Part shown: positions 16,544-26,043 of the stretch, piece by piece | Layout of the letters: each line of letters starts with the position of its first letter | Numbering within the stretch: position 1 is the stretch's first letter | Assembly: GCF_008087625.1 (NCBI RefSeq) | Contig: NZ_CP042997.1 | Location: forward strand, 5,952,001 to 6,016,000 | Source of the DNA: Aquisphaera giovannonii | Lineage (GTDB): Bacteria > Planctomycetota > Planctomycetia > Isosphaerales > Isosphaeraceae | Length of the DNA stretch: 64,000 nucleotides | Direction of reading: 5' to 3' | The notes under the pieces: model-generated | Databases searched by the model: none | The model's input: the letters and a program-made list of their open reading frames with translations, nothing else | Told to the model about the DNA's origin: nothing | Position numbers and translations under genes: made by a program

Positions 16544-18337
16544 ATGCCGTCCCGAATCGAGGATTACGCGCTGATCGGAGACTGCCAGGCCGCGGCCCTG
16601 GTCGGCCGCGACGGCTCCATCGACTGGCTCTGCGTCCCGAGGTTCGACTCCGCCGCCTGCTTCGCGGCGCTGCTCGGCACGCCGGAGGACGGGCGTTGGC
16701 TGGTCGGCCCCCGCGGCGGCGAACCCCGGGTGCGCCGCCGCTACCGCGAGGGGACCCTGGTCCTGGAGACCGAGTTCGAGACCGACGCCGGGACGGTCGC
16801 CCTGATCGACTTCATGCCGCCCCGGTCCGAGCACCCCGACCTGGTGCGGATCGTCGAGGGCCGCCGCGGCCGCGTGCCGATGCGGATGGAGCTGGTCATC
16901 CGCTTCGACTACGGCTCGGTCGTCCCCTGGGTGCGGCGGGTCGAGCACGGGATCGCGGCGATCGCCGGGCCGGACATGCTGGCGCTGCGCACCGACGTGC
17001 CGATGCACGGCGAGAACCTGCACACCGTCGCCGACTTCGAGGTCGCCGAGGGCCAGCGGGTCGCGTTCGACCTCACCTGGCACCCGTCGCACCGGCCCCG
17101 GCCCGCCGAGGTCGACGCGGCGCGTGCCCTGGAGGAGGCCGAGAGCTGGTGGCGCGAGTGGTCGGGGCGCTGCGACGTCGACGGCGAATGGTGCGAGGCC
17201 GTCCGGCGCTCCCTGATCACGCTCAAGGCGCTGACCTACGCCCCGACCGGCGGCATCGTCGCCGCGCCGACGACCTCGCTCCCGGAGTGCCTGGGCGGCG
17301 TGCGGAACTGGGACTACCGCTACTGCTGGCTCCGCGACGCCACGTTCACGCTCTACGCCCTGATGCTCGCCGGCTACCGGCAGGAGGCGGCGGCCTGGCG
17401 GGAGTGGCTGCTCCGGGCGGTCGCCGGCACGCCCTCGCGGCTCCAGATCATGTACGGCCTGGCCGGGGAGAGGCGCCTCACCGAGCAGCAGATCCCCTGG
17501 CTCCCGGGCTACGAGGGCTCGGCCCCGGTGCGCGTCGGCAACGGCGCCTGGGACCAGCACCAGCTCGACGTCTACGGCGAGGTCATTGATGCGCTCCACC
17601 AGGCCCGACGCTTCGGCCTGGAGCCCGACGGCGATTCCTGGAGATTCCAGCGGGCCTTGATGGACTTCCTAGAGTCGGACTGGCGGCGGCCCGACGAGGG
17701 CATCTGGGAGGTGCGCGGGCCCCGCCGGCAGTTCACGCATTCGAAGGTCATGGCCTGGGTCGCCTTCGACCGGGCCGTCAAGGGCGTGGAGCAGGCCGGC
17801 CTGGATGGGCCGGTCGGGCGTTGGCGCGCGATCCGGGACGAGATCCACGCGCAGGTCTGCGCCGAGGGCTTCGACGCGTCGCTCGGCTCGTTCGTGCAGT
17901 CGTACGGCTCGAAGCACCTGGACGCCAGCCTCCTGATGATGCCGCTGGTCGGCTTCCTGCCGGCGACCGACCCCCGCGTCCGCGGCACCGTCGAGGCCAT
18001 CGAGCGCGGCCTCGTGACCGACGGGTTCGTGCACCGCTACAGGCCCGACCCCGGCGTGGACGGGCTGCCGCCGGGCGAGGGCACGTTCCTGCTCTGCACC
18101 TTCTGGCTGGCCGACTGCCTGGCCCTGATGGGCCGCCGCGACGACGCCCGGGCGATCTTCGAACGCCTCCTGGCGATCCGCAACGACGTCGGCCTCCTCT
18201 CCGAGGGCTACGACCCCCAGGCCCGCCGGATGGTGGGCAACTTCCCCCAGGCCTTCTCCCACATCGGGCTGATCAACACGGCCTACAACCTCATGCAGGG
18301 GCCCGCCTGCCCCGCCAGCGACCGGCCCGGGCGCTGA
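16544..18337 (+). CDS. Glycoside hydrolase family 15 protein (glucoamylase/trehalase type)
   Basis: 597 aa. It starts with the GH15 opening MPSRIEDYALIGDCQAAALV and IDWLCVPRFDSAACFAALLG. An N-terminal beta-sandwich (about 1-230) leads to an (alpha/alpha)6 barrel. The hallmark is NWDYRYCWLRDATFTLYAL; acidic residues that could be catalytic lie in QHQLDVYGEV and PGEGTFLLCTFWLADCL. No signal peptide, so the enzyme is cytoplasmic and would act on intracellular maltooligosaccharides or trehalose. The gene follows the glucose dehydrogenase by 29 bases on the same strand. Substrate choice between glucans and trehalose is not resolvable here. Confidence 0.9.
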   Translation: MPSRIEDYALIGDCQAAALVGRDGSIDWLCVPRFDSAACFAALLGTPEDGRWLVGPRGGEPRVRRRYREGTLVLETEFETDAGTVALIDFMPPRSEHPDLVRIVEGRRGRVPMRMELVIRFDYGSVVPWVRRVEHGIAAIAGPDMLALRTDVPMHGENLHTVADFEVAEGQRVAFDLTWHPSHRPRPAEVDAARALEEAESWWREWSGRCDVDGEWCEAVRRSLITLKALTYAPTGGIVAAPTTSLPECLGGVRNWDYRYCWLRDATFTLYALMLAGYRQEAAAWREWLLRAVAGTPSRLQIMYGLAGERRLTEQQIPWLPGYEGSAPVRVGNGAWDQHQLDVYGEVIDALHQARRFGLEPDGDSWRFQRALMDFLESDWRRPDEGIWEVRGPRRQFTHSKVMAWVAFDRAVKGVEQAGLDGPVGRWRAIRDEIHAQVCAEGFDASLGSFVQSYGSKHLDASLLMMPLVGFLPATDPRVRGTVEAIERGLVTDGFVHRYRPDPGVDGLPPGEGTFLLCTFWLADCLALMGRRDDARAIFERLLAIRNDVGLLSEGYDPQARRMVGNFPQAFSHIGLINTAYNLMQGPACPASDRPGR

Positions 18338-18534
18338 TCACCGCGGGCCGGCGACCGGCCTGACCCGCCCGGGGAGCTTGAGGATGGGGCGCCTGAGGAG
18401 CGGAGCACCCCTCCGGCACCAGGGGCGCCGGGGGGGGACGGGGACCCGGCGAGGAACGGGGCGCACCTCGATGTCAGGGCCCGGGAGGCGCGAAGAGGGG
18501 ACGGATTCCGGGGCCGGACGCGTCCCCATCCGTT

Positions 18535-20838
18535 TCAGTCCCCCGCGGATCCGGACCAGCCCTTGACGCCCTTCGGGCCGAACACGGCCGAGAGCAGGTA
18601 GTAGACGATCGCCAGCCAGAGCAGGGCCTGGAACCCGCCCACGACCGAGAGGTTCTCGCTCAGCCCGCCGACGATGACGCCGCCGATGTTCGAGCCGAAA
18701 TCGACGTCGGGCCTCCGGCTGTCGCGGAAGGACGCCGCGAAGATCACGCCCGCGAAGAAGACCGGCACGAACACCACGACGCACGAGACGACCGTCTTCC
18801 AGGCCCCCGCCAGGGCCAGGAACTCGGTCATCGGCACGAGGCTGTTGACGGCGAGGAAGAGGATCAGCAGGGCGTAGTACGGCCGCAGCGCCCTCGGCCG
18901 GAAGCGGAGCACGTAGACGTTGCTGAGCAGGATCATGCAGAGGATCGCCGCGAAGACGACCGAGTTGACCACCCACGTCGACCCGAACAGGAGGGCCATG
19001 TGCACGACCCCCTTCGTCTCCAGGAGCATGAACCCCGCGCCGAGGAAGAACATCCGGCCGTCCGGCCTGACCGAGCGGACCGGCGCGAACGCGAGCAGCA
19101 GCAGCGTCGAGAGCACGCCCACGATGGCCATGCCTCGCAGGCTCAGCCCGGGGATGCGGGGCTCGCGGAGGTAGAGGAACGGCCAGTCGTCGGTGGGGAG
19201 CCGATCGGCCCCCTCGACGTCGACGCTCGCCGGGCCGATCTTCTTGACGCCCTCGGACGCGGGATCGACGCCGCCCGGTGGCTCGGCCCCGAAGGCCGTC
19301 CTCGGCCGGCCAGCGGCCCTGTCGTCGGCCATCCAGTAGAAATCGCCGCCCGCGAACCGGCCGCGGATCCGCTCGACGACGTCGGAGCCCGTGTTGCCGA
19401 TCAGCAGGAACGTGATGTAGCCGCGCTGGTTGCTCGAGGGCCGGATCGTCGATTGATACGGCAGCGAGATCACCACGGGCTTCGTGCCGAAGACCTTCTC
19501 GGCGAGCCTCTCGATCCGGCCCACCACCCAGCCCTGGCGATAGTAGTTGTAGAGCGCGAAGACGCCGCCCGGCTTGAGCCTCGCCTTGATGTCGCGGAAC
19601 GCCTGCTCGGTGAACAGGAAGCTCTCCAGCCGCAGGCTCGAATACCCCGAGTGCAGCACGAGCGAGTCGACGAGGGCGTAGACGACCAGGTCGTAGGCCC
19701 GATCGGTGCGGCGGACGAAGCTGCGACCGTCGTCGAGGTGGATCCGGACGCGAGGGTCGTCGAACGGCCTGTTGGGGTGGTCGCGGCGGCCGATGGCGTT
19801 GATGACCGGGTCGATCTCGACCGCGTCCACGCGACCGGCCCCTTCGAGGAGCGCGGCCGAGACGTCGTTGCCGGAGCCGGCGCCGATGATCAGGACGTCG
19901 TCGAACGCGCCCCCGCCGGAGTCGCGATTGAGCCGGTACGGGAGCCGGTACGCCGTCGCGGCGCCCCCGATCTCCTGCATCCCCTGGTGGTTCAGGTTGT
20001 TCACGTCGATCCAGAGCTTGCCCGGCTTGTAGGAGACCAGGTAGTACGGCGACCAGGTGTTCTCGACGGACGTCCCCTCCGCCCCGCGCGGCCAGTCGAC
20101 CCGGGCGGCGACCAGCAGCGCCGCCGCGGCCGCCAGGACGTGGAGCGCCCGCCATCCCCGGCCCCGCACCAGCGGCAGGGCGAGGAGGAACGTCAGGCCG
20201 AACCAGACGACCGAATGGAGCTGCAGGACCGAGACCAGCCCGAAGGCGACGATGCCCATCAGGCTGCCGAGGATGTCGGACGTGTAGGCGGCGATCCGGT
20301 TCGGGATCGCGTCGAATCGACGCCCCATCTCCTGCCCCAGCCCGACGAACGCCAGGGCGATCAGCACGAAGAAGGCCCCCGCGACGACCTCGATCGGGAC
20401 GACGAACGAGGAGATGTCGCGGACGCGGGCGTCGGTGCCGAAGAAGATGAGCTGGGGCGATTGCTGCCCCCCCACGTCGATCATCAGGCGTTCGTAGCGT
20501 GCATAGAGCCAGAGGACCGCGTAGCTGGCGGCGACGGCCGTCGCCGCGAGGATCGCGAACCCGTTCATCAGCCGGAACCCGCGCCGGGCCGCCAGGCAGC
20601 CGACCGACACGCCCAGGAACGACGCCATGAGCACGAGGTTCGTGAAGAATGTCAGGAAGACGACCGTCGCGCCGAACCATCGGATGCAGGCCAGCTCGTG
20701 GAAGAGGACCAGGAAGCTGACCAGGAACAACTCGGCCGACGCGCGGCGAGGGCTGCTCGCCCGGGCGTCCCCAGTCCCGAATCCCGGCCCGCCGGCAAGC
20801 TCCCCCTTCCCCGCCGTCCCACGCGAATCGCCCGTCAC
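18535..20838 (-). CDS. Polytopic membrane protein with spermidine-synthase-like methyltransferase domain
   Basis: About 767 aa from a GTG at 20838, chosen because the upstream gene ends at 20858 and a G-rich ribosome-binding site precedes it. The first ~300 residues form about six membrane helices (LFLVSFLVLFHELACIRWFG and others). Around residues 330-480 is a Rossmann SAM-type domain: VLIIGAGSGNDVSAALLEGA, VDAVEIDPVINAIG, RVRIHLDDGRSFVR, LKPGGVFALYNYY. A second block of helices follows (from about 580). Such spermidine-synthase-like proteins usually lack polyamine activity; the true role is unknown. It is likely co-transcribed with the GT39-like gene 19 bases upstream. Confidence 0.8.
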   Translation of the reverse strand: MTGDSRGTAGKGELAGGPGFGTGDARASSPRRASAELFLVSFLVLFHELACIRWFGATVVFLTFFTNLVLMASFLGVSVGCLAARRGFRLMNGFAILAATAVAASYAVLWLYARYERLMIDVGGQQSPQLIFFGTDARVRDISSFVVPIEVVAGAFFVLIALAFVGLGQEMGRRFDAIPNRIAAYTSDILGSLMGIVAFGLVSVLQLHSVVWFGLTFLLALPLVRGRGWRALHVLAAAAALLVAARVDWPRGAEGTSVENTWSPYYLVSYKPGKLWIDVNNLNHQGMQEIGGAATAYRLPYRLNRDSGGGAFDDVLIIGAGSGNDVSAALLEGAGRVDAVEIDPVINAIGRRDHPNRPFDDPRVRIHLDDGRSFVRRTDRAYDLVVYALVDSLVLHSGYSSLRLESFLFTEQAFRDIKARLKPGGVFALYNYYRQGWVVGRIERLAEKVFGTKPVVISLPYQSTIRPSSNQRGYITFLLIGNTGSDVVERIRGRFAGGDFYWMADDRAAGRPRTAFGAEPPGGVDPASEGVKKIGPASVDVEGADRLPTDDWPFLYLREPRIPGLSLRGMAIVGVLSTLLLLAFAPVRSVRPDGRMFFLGAGFMLLETKGVVHMALLFGSTWVVNSVVFAAILCMILLSNVYVLRFRPRALRPYYALLILFLAVNSLVPMTEFLALAGAWKTVVSCVVVFVPVFFAGVIFAASFRDSRRPDVDFGSNIGGVIVGGLSENLSVVGGFQALLWLAIVYYLLSAVFGPKGVKGWSGSAGD

Positions 20839-20857
20839 GAATGCCCCCCGCTTGCAG

Positions 20858-22321
20858 CTAACGTCCTGGGCCACCGCGGACCGAACCCGGCCCGCCCCCG
20901 CCCCCGACGCGGGTGACCGCCAGCCCGTGGAACGAGGCCATGACCCCCTCCCTCGCGTCGGGATCCCCGTCGGCCGGCGCGAGGCAGGAGACATGGTACA
21001 CGACGATGCCGGGGCCGGGCGAGTTCTCGACCCGACAGGCGGCCTCGGAGCCGGCGAGCTCGACCGGGACGTCCGGCGCGAGGTAATACCGGGCCGTCTC
21101 CAGCGGCTCCCTCCGGAACCGCTCGTCGTTCGCGTCGACGATCACGAATGCCTTCTCGTCCCTCCGCTCGCGGATCCAGGCGGCGGCCGAACGCCAGTCG
21201 GCCTTGTGGCCGCTCGCGTAGGTCGTCGACATCAACGCCGGGACCGTGAGGGCCGCCATCGCCGCCGCGAGGGCCCATCGAGCCCGTCGCGGCGACACCG
21301 CCAGGCCCGCGCCGACCAGCAGCATGTAAGCCGGTGCCACGAACAGGTGATAGCGCGACGGCCCGAAGATCGGCCGGCTCGCCCAGGAGTAGGCGTACAT
21401 GAGGAGCGGCGGCGCCGCGAACCAGCCGACGGCCGCGGCCCACGCCTCGGGCTCGCGGAACGCGACGCGCCCGTCGCGGGGCCTCAACAGGCCGGCGGCA
21501 ATCAAGGCCCCCCAGGCGAGCAGCGTCACGCCGGGGCCCCCGATGTATTCGATCGGGACGCCGAGGAGGAACCGGGGCGAGTAGCGGGGCATCGGATAGT
21601 CGGTCCCGTGGTCGAGGTAGCGCGGGAGCCAGGGGGCGATCACGGCCCCGGCGAGCGCGACCGCGGCGAGCCAGCGGGCCCCGGGGAGCAGGCCCCGCGC
21701 CAGGGCCACCAGGCCGACCAGCCCGTGGGCAGCGATCATGAACAGGCCCAGGGGATGCGTGTAGGCCATCGCGGCCAGCGAAAGCCCGTACGCGACCGCC
21801 AGGGATCGGGTGGGCCGGCGGCGGAATGCCAGGAAGGCGAGCCAGGACAGCACGGCCAGGAAGACCAGGAGGGCGTACATCCGGACTTCCTGGGAATACG
21901 CCACCAGGGGCGGGCAGAGGGCGCAGAGCCACGCCCCCCACCTCCCCGTGGCATCGTCCCAGGCGCGGCGACCGAGGACATAGACGAGGATCACGGTCCC
22001 GCAACCGAGCGCCGCGCTGAAGGCTCGCGCCGAGCACGATCCCCCGCCGAACACGCCCATCCAGGCGTGAAGCAGGAGAGGGTGCAGGGGGGCCCGCGTC
22101 CCATCGATCCGGCCCAGCAAGTCGAGCATCGCCGCTGGGCCCGGGGCCTCGGCCAGCCGCATCGAGACGACCTCGTCGTACCAGAGGCTCTTCGCGTCCA
22201 GCCTCCAGGCACGAAGGGTGACCGCGACGAGAAGGATCGCCGCGAGGGGAAGCCAGTCGGCGTCCCGGCGGCCTTGCGGCCCGGCCCGGGGATGCGGGGC
22301 ATCGGCGGCGTCATGGAGCAT
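20858..22321 (-). CDS. GT39-like membrane glycosyltransferase (ArnT/PMT superfamily)
   Basis: 487 aa. About ten membrane helices. The first extracytoplasmic loop contains LDAKSLWYDEVVSMRLAEAP, which carries the acidic catalytic signature (WYDE) of polyprenyl-phosphate-dependent glycosyltransferases. The C-terminal ~120 residues form a soluble domain (AFVIVDANDERFRREPLE). It would transfer a sugar from a lipid-phosphate donor to a surface acceptor. It ends 19 bases before the spermidine-synthase-like membrane protein on the same strand, suggesting a two-gene envelope operon. Donor and acceptor unknown. Confidence 0.85.
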   Translation of the reverse strand: MLHDAADAPHPRAGPQGRRDADWLPLAAILLVAVTLRAWRLDAKSLWYDEVVSMRLAEAPGPAAMLDLLGRIDGTRAPLHPLLLHAWMGVFGGGSCSARAFSAALGCGTVILVYVLGRRAWDDATGRWGAWLCALCPPLVAYSQEVRMYALLVFLAVLSWLAFLAFRRRPTRSLAVAYGLSLAAMAYTHPLGLFMIAAHGLVGLVALARGLLPGARWLAAVALAGAVIAPWLPRYLDHGTDYPMPRYSPRFLLGVPIEYIGGPGVTLLAWGALIAAGLLRPRDGRVAFREPEAWAAAVGWFAAPPLLMYAYSWASRPIFGPSRYHLFVAPAYMLLVGAGLAVSPRRARWALAAAMAALTVPALMSTTYASGHKADWRSAAAWIRERRDEKAFVIVDANDERFRREPLETARYYLAPDVPVELAGSEAACRVENSPGPGIVVYHVSCLAPADGDPDAREGVMASFHGLAVTRVGGGGGPGSVRGGPGR

Positions 22322-22838
22322 CGCGGCGTCATCCCGGCGTTATGGCCCTCGCCCCGATGGCCGACAGCAGCGCCATTCCACAACGTGATCGGGTCGTCCC
22401 TCGGGGCCTGCGAGGGAGGATTGTAACTTGCCCGCGCATCTCCCGCTGGCGATCGTCGGGCGTTCGGTGGACGTTTTCGAGACGAGGCCGGTGGTTGGGC
22501 GATGCTCGCGTGCCCCAGGGACGGCCCTCACCTCGCTCGCGGGAGCCGGGCCCTTCGAAGTGGCCGCTCCCCCCATCCCGACCTCGTCGATCCTGCGCCG
22601 GCCTCCGGTCCGGGCCGGCCGAGCACGTCACGCGTGACGACCTTGCCGCGGGGCCGGAAGCGAACCGGGAGGGGCCGCCTCCATCCTGCCCGCCGGACGG
22701 CGGCTGCCTCGAAAGCCTCGCGAAAGCCTCGTTCCTAGCCGGCCCCTTCGGTCTGCTCGCCCCGGATGTAAGGATGGGTGGCCAGGATTCGCCGTGGTAT
22801 GATCGGGTCACTCCCATGCCGCGTCCGAGGAATTTTCG
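22322..22838. other. Intergenic region, no gene seen
   Basis: 517 bases between divergent genes. Frames translate to Arg/Pro-rich sequence without family resemblance. Nothing repeated elsewhere in the window was noticed. It presumably carries the promoters for the GT39 operon and the Uma2-like gene; a GAGG ribosome-binding site lies just before 22839. Confidence 0.45.
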
Positions 22839-23219
22839 ATGCGAGAGCTCGTCCCCTATCGGCTCGACGTCAACGGCCACGACGCCCTCGCCGCCGCGGG
22901 GACGTTCGCGGATCGGAAGGTCGAGCTGCTGAACGGATTGCTCGTCATGACGACGACCGGCCCCGGCCCCGGCCACGACCACGCCGTCACCGCGCTGGGC
23001 GAGCTCCTCCGCGAACGGGTTTCGAGGGACGCCTGGACCGTCCGCGAGGAGAAGCCCCTGGCCCTCTCCCGCCACTGGGAGCCCGTCCCCGACGTCGTCG
23101 TGGCCCGCGGCCCGCGATCGCGGTACGCCCGCCGGACCCCCGGGCGTCGCGACGCGTTGCCCCCGCGGCTCGACGACATCGACTTCGCCGCGATGCCCGC
23201 GGCGGAGCTCTTCCCCTGA
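22839..23219 (+). pseudogene. Uma2-family endonuclease-like gene with internal deletion
   Basis: 126 aa, against the usual ~185-200 for Uma2/DUF820 PD-(D/E)XK-like proteins. The N-terminal half is normal: RKVELLNGLLVMTT, VTALGELLRERV, VREEKPLALSRHWEPVPDVV. After RGPRSRYARRTPG it jumps to LDDIDFAAMPAAELFP, which matches the extreme C-terminus of the family. The missing ~60-70 residues normally carry the catalytic Glu-x-Lys and the YARAGIPEYW-type region. The frame is intact, so a short protein may be made, but it should be inactive as a nuclease. Start ATG at 22839 follows a GAGG site. Confidence 0.65.
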
Positions 23220-23339
23220 CCCGATCGGCGACGCTCGCGGCGAGCTCGGCCTCCGACGGCCGCGGGCCCGGCCGAGGCCGCCCGGCCCCATCCGGCCCGG
23301 CGGGCGGGGCCGGGCGGGCCGCGCGGAGTGGAGTGCAGC

Positions 23340-24167
23340 ATGGAGCCGGCGATCCAGCAACTGCCCGAGAGCACGCACACCCTGGTCGTGTCGTACATGG
23401 GCCTGCGCCGGGCCATCGGCGAGATCGGCCTGCTCCTGCCGATCGTCCTGGGCCCGGTCGGGCGGCTGGCCTTCGGCATCGAGATCCAGGACAACATGAG
23501 CAGCTATTATCACACCCCGTTGCGCGACGTCTTCGTCGGCTCCATGTGCGCGATCGGGGTCTTCCTCTACTGCTACCGGGGGTACGACTGGATCGAGTCC
23601 TGGACCGGGAAGGTCGGGTGCACCTCCGCGCTGGGGGTGGCCCTCTGCCCGCTGGACCCCGGCAGCGACCCGCTCAGCCAGAGGTCCGTCCTCGGCTACC
23701 TGCACACCCTCAGCGGCGGCGCGTTCTTCCTGACGCTGGCCTTCTATTCCCTGTATCACTTCCCCAGCACGCAGGCCGGGAAGCACGAGGTGGCCCCCCA
23801 CGAATCCCAGCGCAACTTCGTCTATCGCGCCAGCGGGGTGGTCATCCTGCTCAGCATGGCGGCGATGGGCGGCTACCTGTTCCTCCTGCCGGCGGGGCCG
23901 AAGCGCCTCCTCAACGACTTCAACTTCCTGTTCTGGATGGAATGGGTCGCGGTCTGGGCGTTCGCCGCCGCGTGGCTGACGAAGGGCCGGGCCATCCTCG
24001 CCGACATCGCGCTCGACCTCCTGGCCCTGCCGGTCGAGCTGTTGCGCAGGCATGAGGCGGTCGAGGACGTCGGCCGTCGCGTCCGGTCGCTCTTCCATCT
24101 CGACCCGCCGGGGAGCCAGGGGCCCGCGGGGGCCAGCCTCGAAGGCCCGGCCGCCGAGGAACCGTAG
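23340..24167 (+). CDS. Multi-pass membrane protein of unknown function
   Basis: 275 aa. Six to seven hydrophobic segments: GEIGLLLPIVLGPVGRLAFG, FVGSMCAIGVFLYCY, TSALGVALCPLD, LGYLHTLSGGAFFLTLAFYS, SGVVILLSMAAMGGYLFLLP, FWMEWVAVWAFAAAWL. The pattern YLHTLSGGAFF with conserved His and Tyr resembles DUF998/Frag1-type proteins, but I do not assign a family. The C-terminus is Pro/Gly-rich and cytoplasmic. The ATG at 23340 follows a GGAG; a GTG at 23328 is an alternative. Confidence 0.75.
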   Translation: MEPAIQQLPESTHTLVVSYMGLRRAIGEIGLLLPIVLGPVGRLAFGIEIQDNMSSYYHTPLRDVFVGSMCAIGVFLYCYRGYDWIESWTGKVGCTSALGVALCPLDPGSDPLSQRSVLGYLHTLSGGAFFLTLAFYSLYHFPSTQAGKHEVAPHESQRNFVYRASGVVILLSMAAMGGYLFLLPAGPKRLLNDFNFLFWMEWVAVWAFAAAWLTKGRAILADIALDLLALPVELLRRHEAVEDVGRRVRSLFHLDPPGSQGPAGASLEGPAAEEP

Positions 24168-24195
24168 GCCGCCCACCGGCCCGCGGCCGGTCGCG

Positions 24196-25503
24196 TCACC
24201 TGCCCCGGCCCAGCTCCTCCAGCAGCCGGCGGCCCGGCTCGCCCCACGAGTCGCGCGCCTGCTTGCGGACGTATTCCCGCATCGGTGGCGAGGCCTCGGC
24301 GAGCCAGCGGGCCGCGAGCGCCGGCGTGCCGGGGCGGTCGTGCTTCACGAGCGACGCCAGAGCCAGGGCCCGGATCGATTCCGGGATCGTGCGGTCGAAG
24401 GCGTAGCGGGCGAGGGCGTCGTCGGCCTCCCGGGAGTCGACCTCGCCGAGCGCCAGGACCAGGCGATGGACGTCGCCCTGGGCGGGGACGACCTCGCCCT
24501 TGCGGGCGTGCTCGGCGAGCAGGCGGTCGACGTGCTCGACGGCCGGCTTGACCTCGCGATCGGGGTCGGCCCGGAGGAGGATCTCGCGGACGGCCCGGCG
24601 GAAGTAGGGGGCCAGCGATTCCTTCTCCAGCCAGGTGCGGGCCGCCCTCGCGACCTCCGGCGACGGGCCGGCGTGCTTCTCCAGGAGCATGACGACGTAA
24701 ATGTTGAAGTCGGCCTTCGGCCCGGTCGGCCCGTCGAAGTGGGCCAGGACCTCGCGGCGGGCCCGGGGCGGATCCAGCCGGAAGAGGACGTCCCAGATCC
24801 GGTCGCCGTTCGTCGGCCCGTGGGGGGACTGCATGACGAGGTAGTCGTAGGCGACCTTCGCGGCGTCCGGCGGCAGCTCGCCCGCGAACCGGCCGATGAG
24901 CCGGAACGGGAGCGAATCGCCCGGGGCATTCGGGTCCAGCGGCGGGGCCTCGCGGGCGAGGTCGCGGATGCGATCGACGGCCCAGCCGCGGGTCGCCGCC
25001 CCCGCCAGGACGGCCGGCCAGGGGATCGAACGCTCGCTGGCGGGATGCCGCCGCCCGAGGTCGTCCCGGTACTCCCGGAGGGCCTCGATCCTCCGCTCGT
25101 CGGGATTGCCGGCGATCGCCTCCAGGTAGGCGGCATGCCGCAGGGCCCGGGCCGGGTCGTACTTCGCGGCGGCCCGCCCGGCCGCCGGCCTGCGCCCGCC
25201 GGGGAACAGGGCCTCGGGCTCCTCGCCGAGGTGCCGGGCCTGGGCCGCGAGGAAGGCGAGCGGCAGCCCGAGCGGCCTCAGGTCCAGCCCGGGCGGCGCG
25301 CTCCGCTTCCGCCACCCGGCGACCCGCCTGTCGTGGTCGTCCACCGCCCGGTCGACGCCCCGCTCGAACTCGGCCCATCGGTCCGGACAGGCCGCCTTCA
25401 ACTTCGCCGCCTCCCCGGTCAGGGCGTCGAGGGTCGGCGTGGCCCCACGCCCGACGGCCCCTCCGAGGGCGGCCAGCATCGCGAACATGGCGAGGGGGCG
25501 CAT
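24196..25503 (-). CDS. Exported alpha-helical (HEAT-like) protein, unknown function
   Basis: 435 aa. The signal peptide MRPLAMFAMLAALGGAVGRG marks the start at 25503. The rest is a run of amphipathic helices separated by Pro/Asp turns, such as ALRHAAYLEAIAGNPDERRI and IRALALASLVKHDRPGTPAL, which suggests HEAT/Armadillo-type repeats for protein binding. No catalytic motif seen. It converges with the membrane protein gene ending at 24167. Family not recognised. Confidence 0.75.
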   Translation of the reverse strand: MRPLAMFAMLAALGGAVGRGATPTLDALTGEAAKLKAACPDRWAEFERGVDRAVDDHDRRVAGWRKRSAPPGLDLRPLGLPLAFLAAQARHLGEEPEALFPGGRRPAAGRAAAKYDPARALRHAAYLEAIAGNPDERRIEALREYRDDLGRRHPASERSIPWPAVLAGAATRGWAVDRIRDLAREAPPLDPNAPGDSLPFRLIGRFAGELPPDAAKVAYDYLVMQSPHGPTNGDRIWDVLFRLDPPRARREVLAHFDGPTGPKADFNIYVVMLLEKHAGPSPEVARAARTWLEKESLAPYFRRAVREILLRADPDREVKPAVEHVDRLLAEHARKGEVVPAQGDVHRLVLALGEVDSREADDALARYAFDRTIPESIRALALASLVKHDRPGTPALAARWLAEASPPMREYVRKQARDSWGEPGRRLLEELGRGR

Positions 25504-25828
25504 GGGGAACTCCAGGTTCCGGGCGTCGCGACGCGGGCTCTTCTCCGACCGCGGGCGAGGCGGGCCGCCCTCCGCGACCGGATCGCACGGATGGGCGGGG
25601 CCTCGAGGCTGCGCCACGCCCCCGAAGTCGGGAGGGGGCATCCCGAGGCAGGCCCTCGAGCGGAGGCCTCCTCGAGACCTCGAGGCCATCCTGATCACGC
25701 CGCCGTGGCTGACGGCCCGGCCGGCTCCGCGGGACGGGCGACCCCTCGGCCTTGAGGCCCGGCCGGTCGGCGGCCCTCAAGGGGGAGCGTGAGCACGGGG
25801 GGACGGGCGGGGCGTGGGCCGCCGAGGG
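25504..25828. other. Intergenic region, no gene seen
   Basis: 325 bases upstream of the HEAT-like gene and downstream of the zinc-ribbon gene on the same strand. Translations are Arg/Pro-rich. No repeat or hairpin with a T-tract was noticed. It probably contains the promoter of the HEAT-like gene. Confidence 0.4.
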
Positions 25829-26026
25829 TCATGGGATCTCGCCTTCGATGAGCGAGGAGGGGGCGGGGGCATCCGCCCCCTTGGACTTCAGCCGCGGCCC
25901 ATCGGCCTGGCGCATGGCGCACTGGGGGTGGATGCCCGCCCGCGAGTAGACGGGCTGGTTGCAGATCGGGCAACGGCCCCTGGTGGAGGACGGGGCCGGC
26001 GGGTTGTGGTAGTGCCTCGTTGACAT
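25829..26026 (-). CDS. Small zinc-ribbon-like protein
   Basis: 65 aa. It has a clear metal-binding knuckle, GRCPICNQPVYSRAGIHPQC, giving CxxC and then His/Cys. The start at 26026 is preceded by GGAAGGCGG. It lies 17 bases after the stop of the small gene 26044-26376 on the same strand. The cysteine pattern and the good ribosome-binding site support it as a real gene despite its size. Function unknown; it could bind zinc and act as an adaptor. Confidence 0.7.
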   Translation of the reverse strand: MSTRHYHNPPAPSSTRGRCPICNQPVYSRAGIHPQCAMRQADGPRLKSKGADAPAPSSLIEGEIP

Positions 26027-26043
26027 CGCGTCCGCCTTCCGGT

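Noticed and set aside
19000-20916. A 638-residue plus-strand open frame
   Set aside because: It is antisense to the membrane spermidine-synthase-like protein, whose membrane helices and Rossmann motifs are clear.
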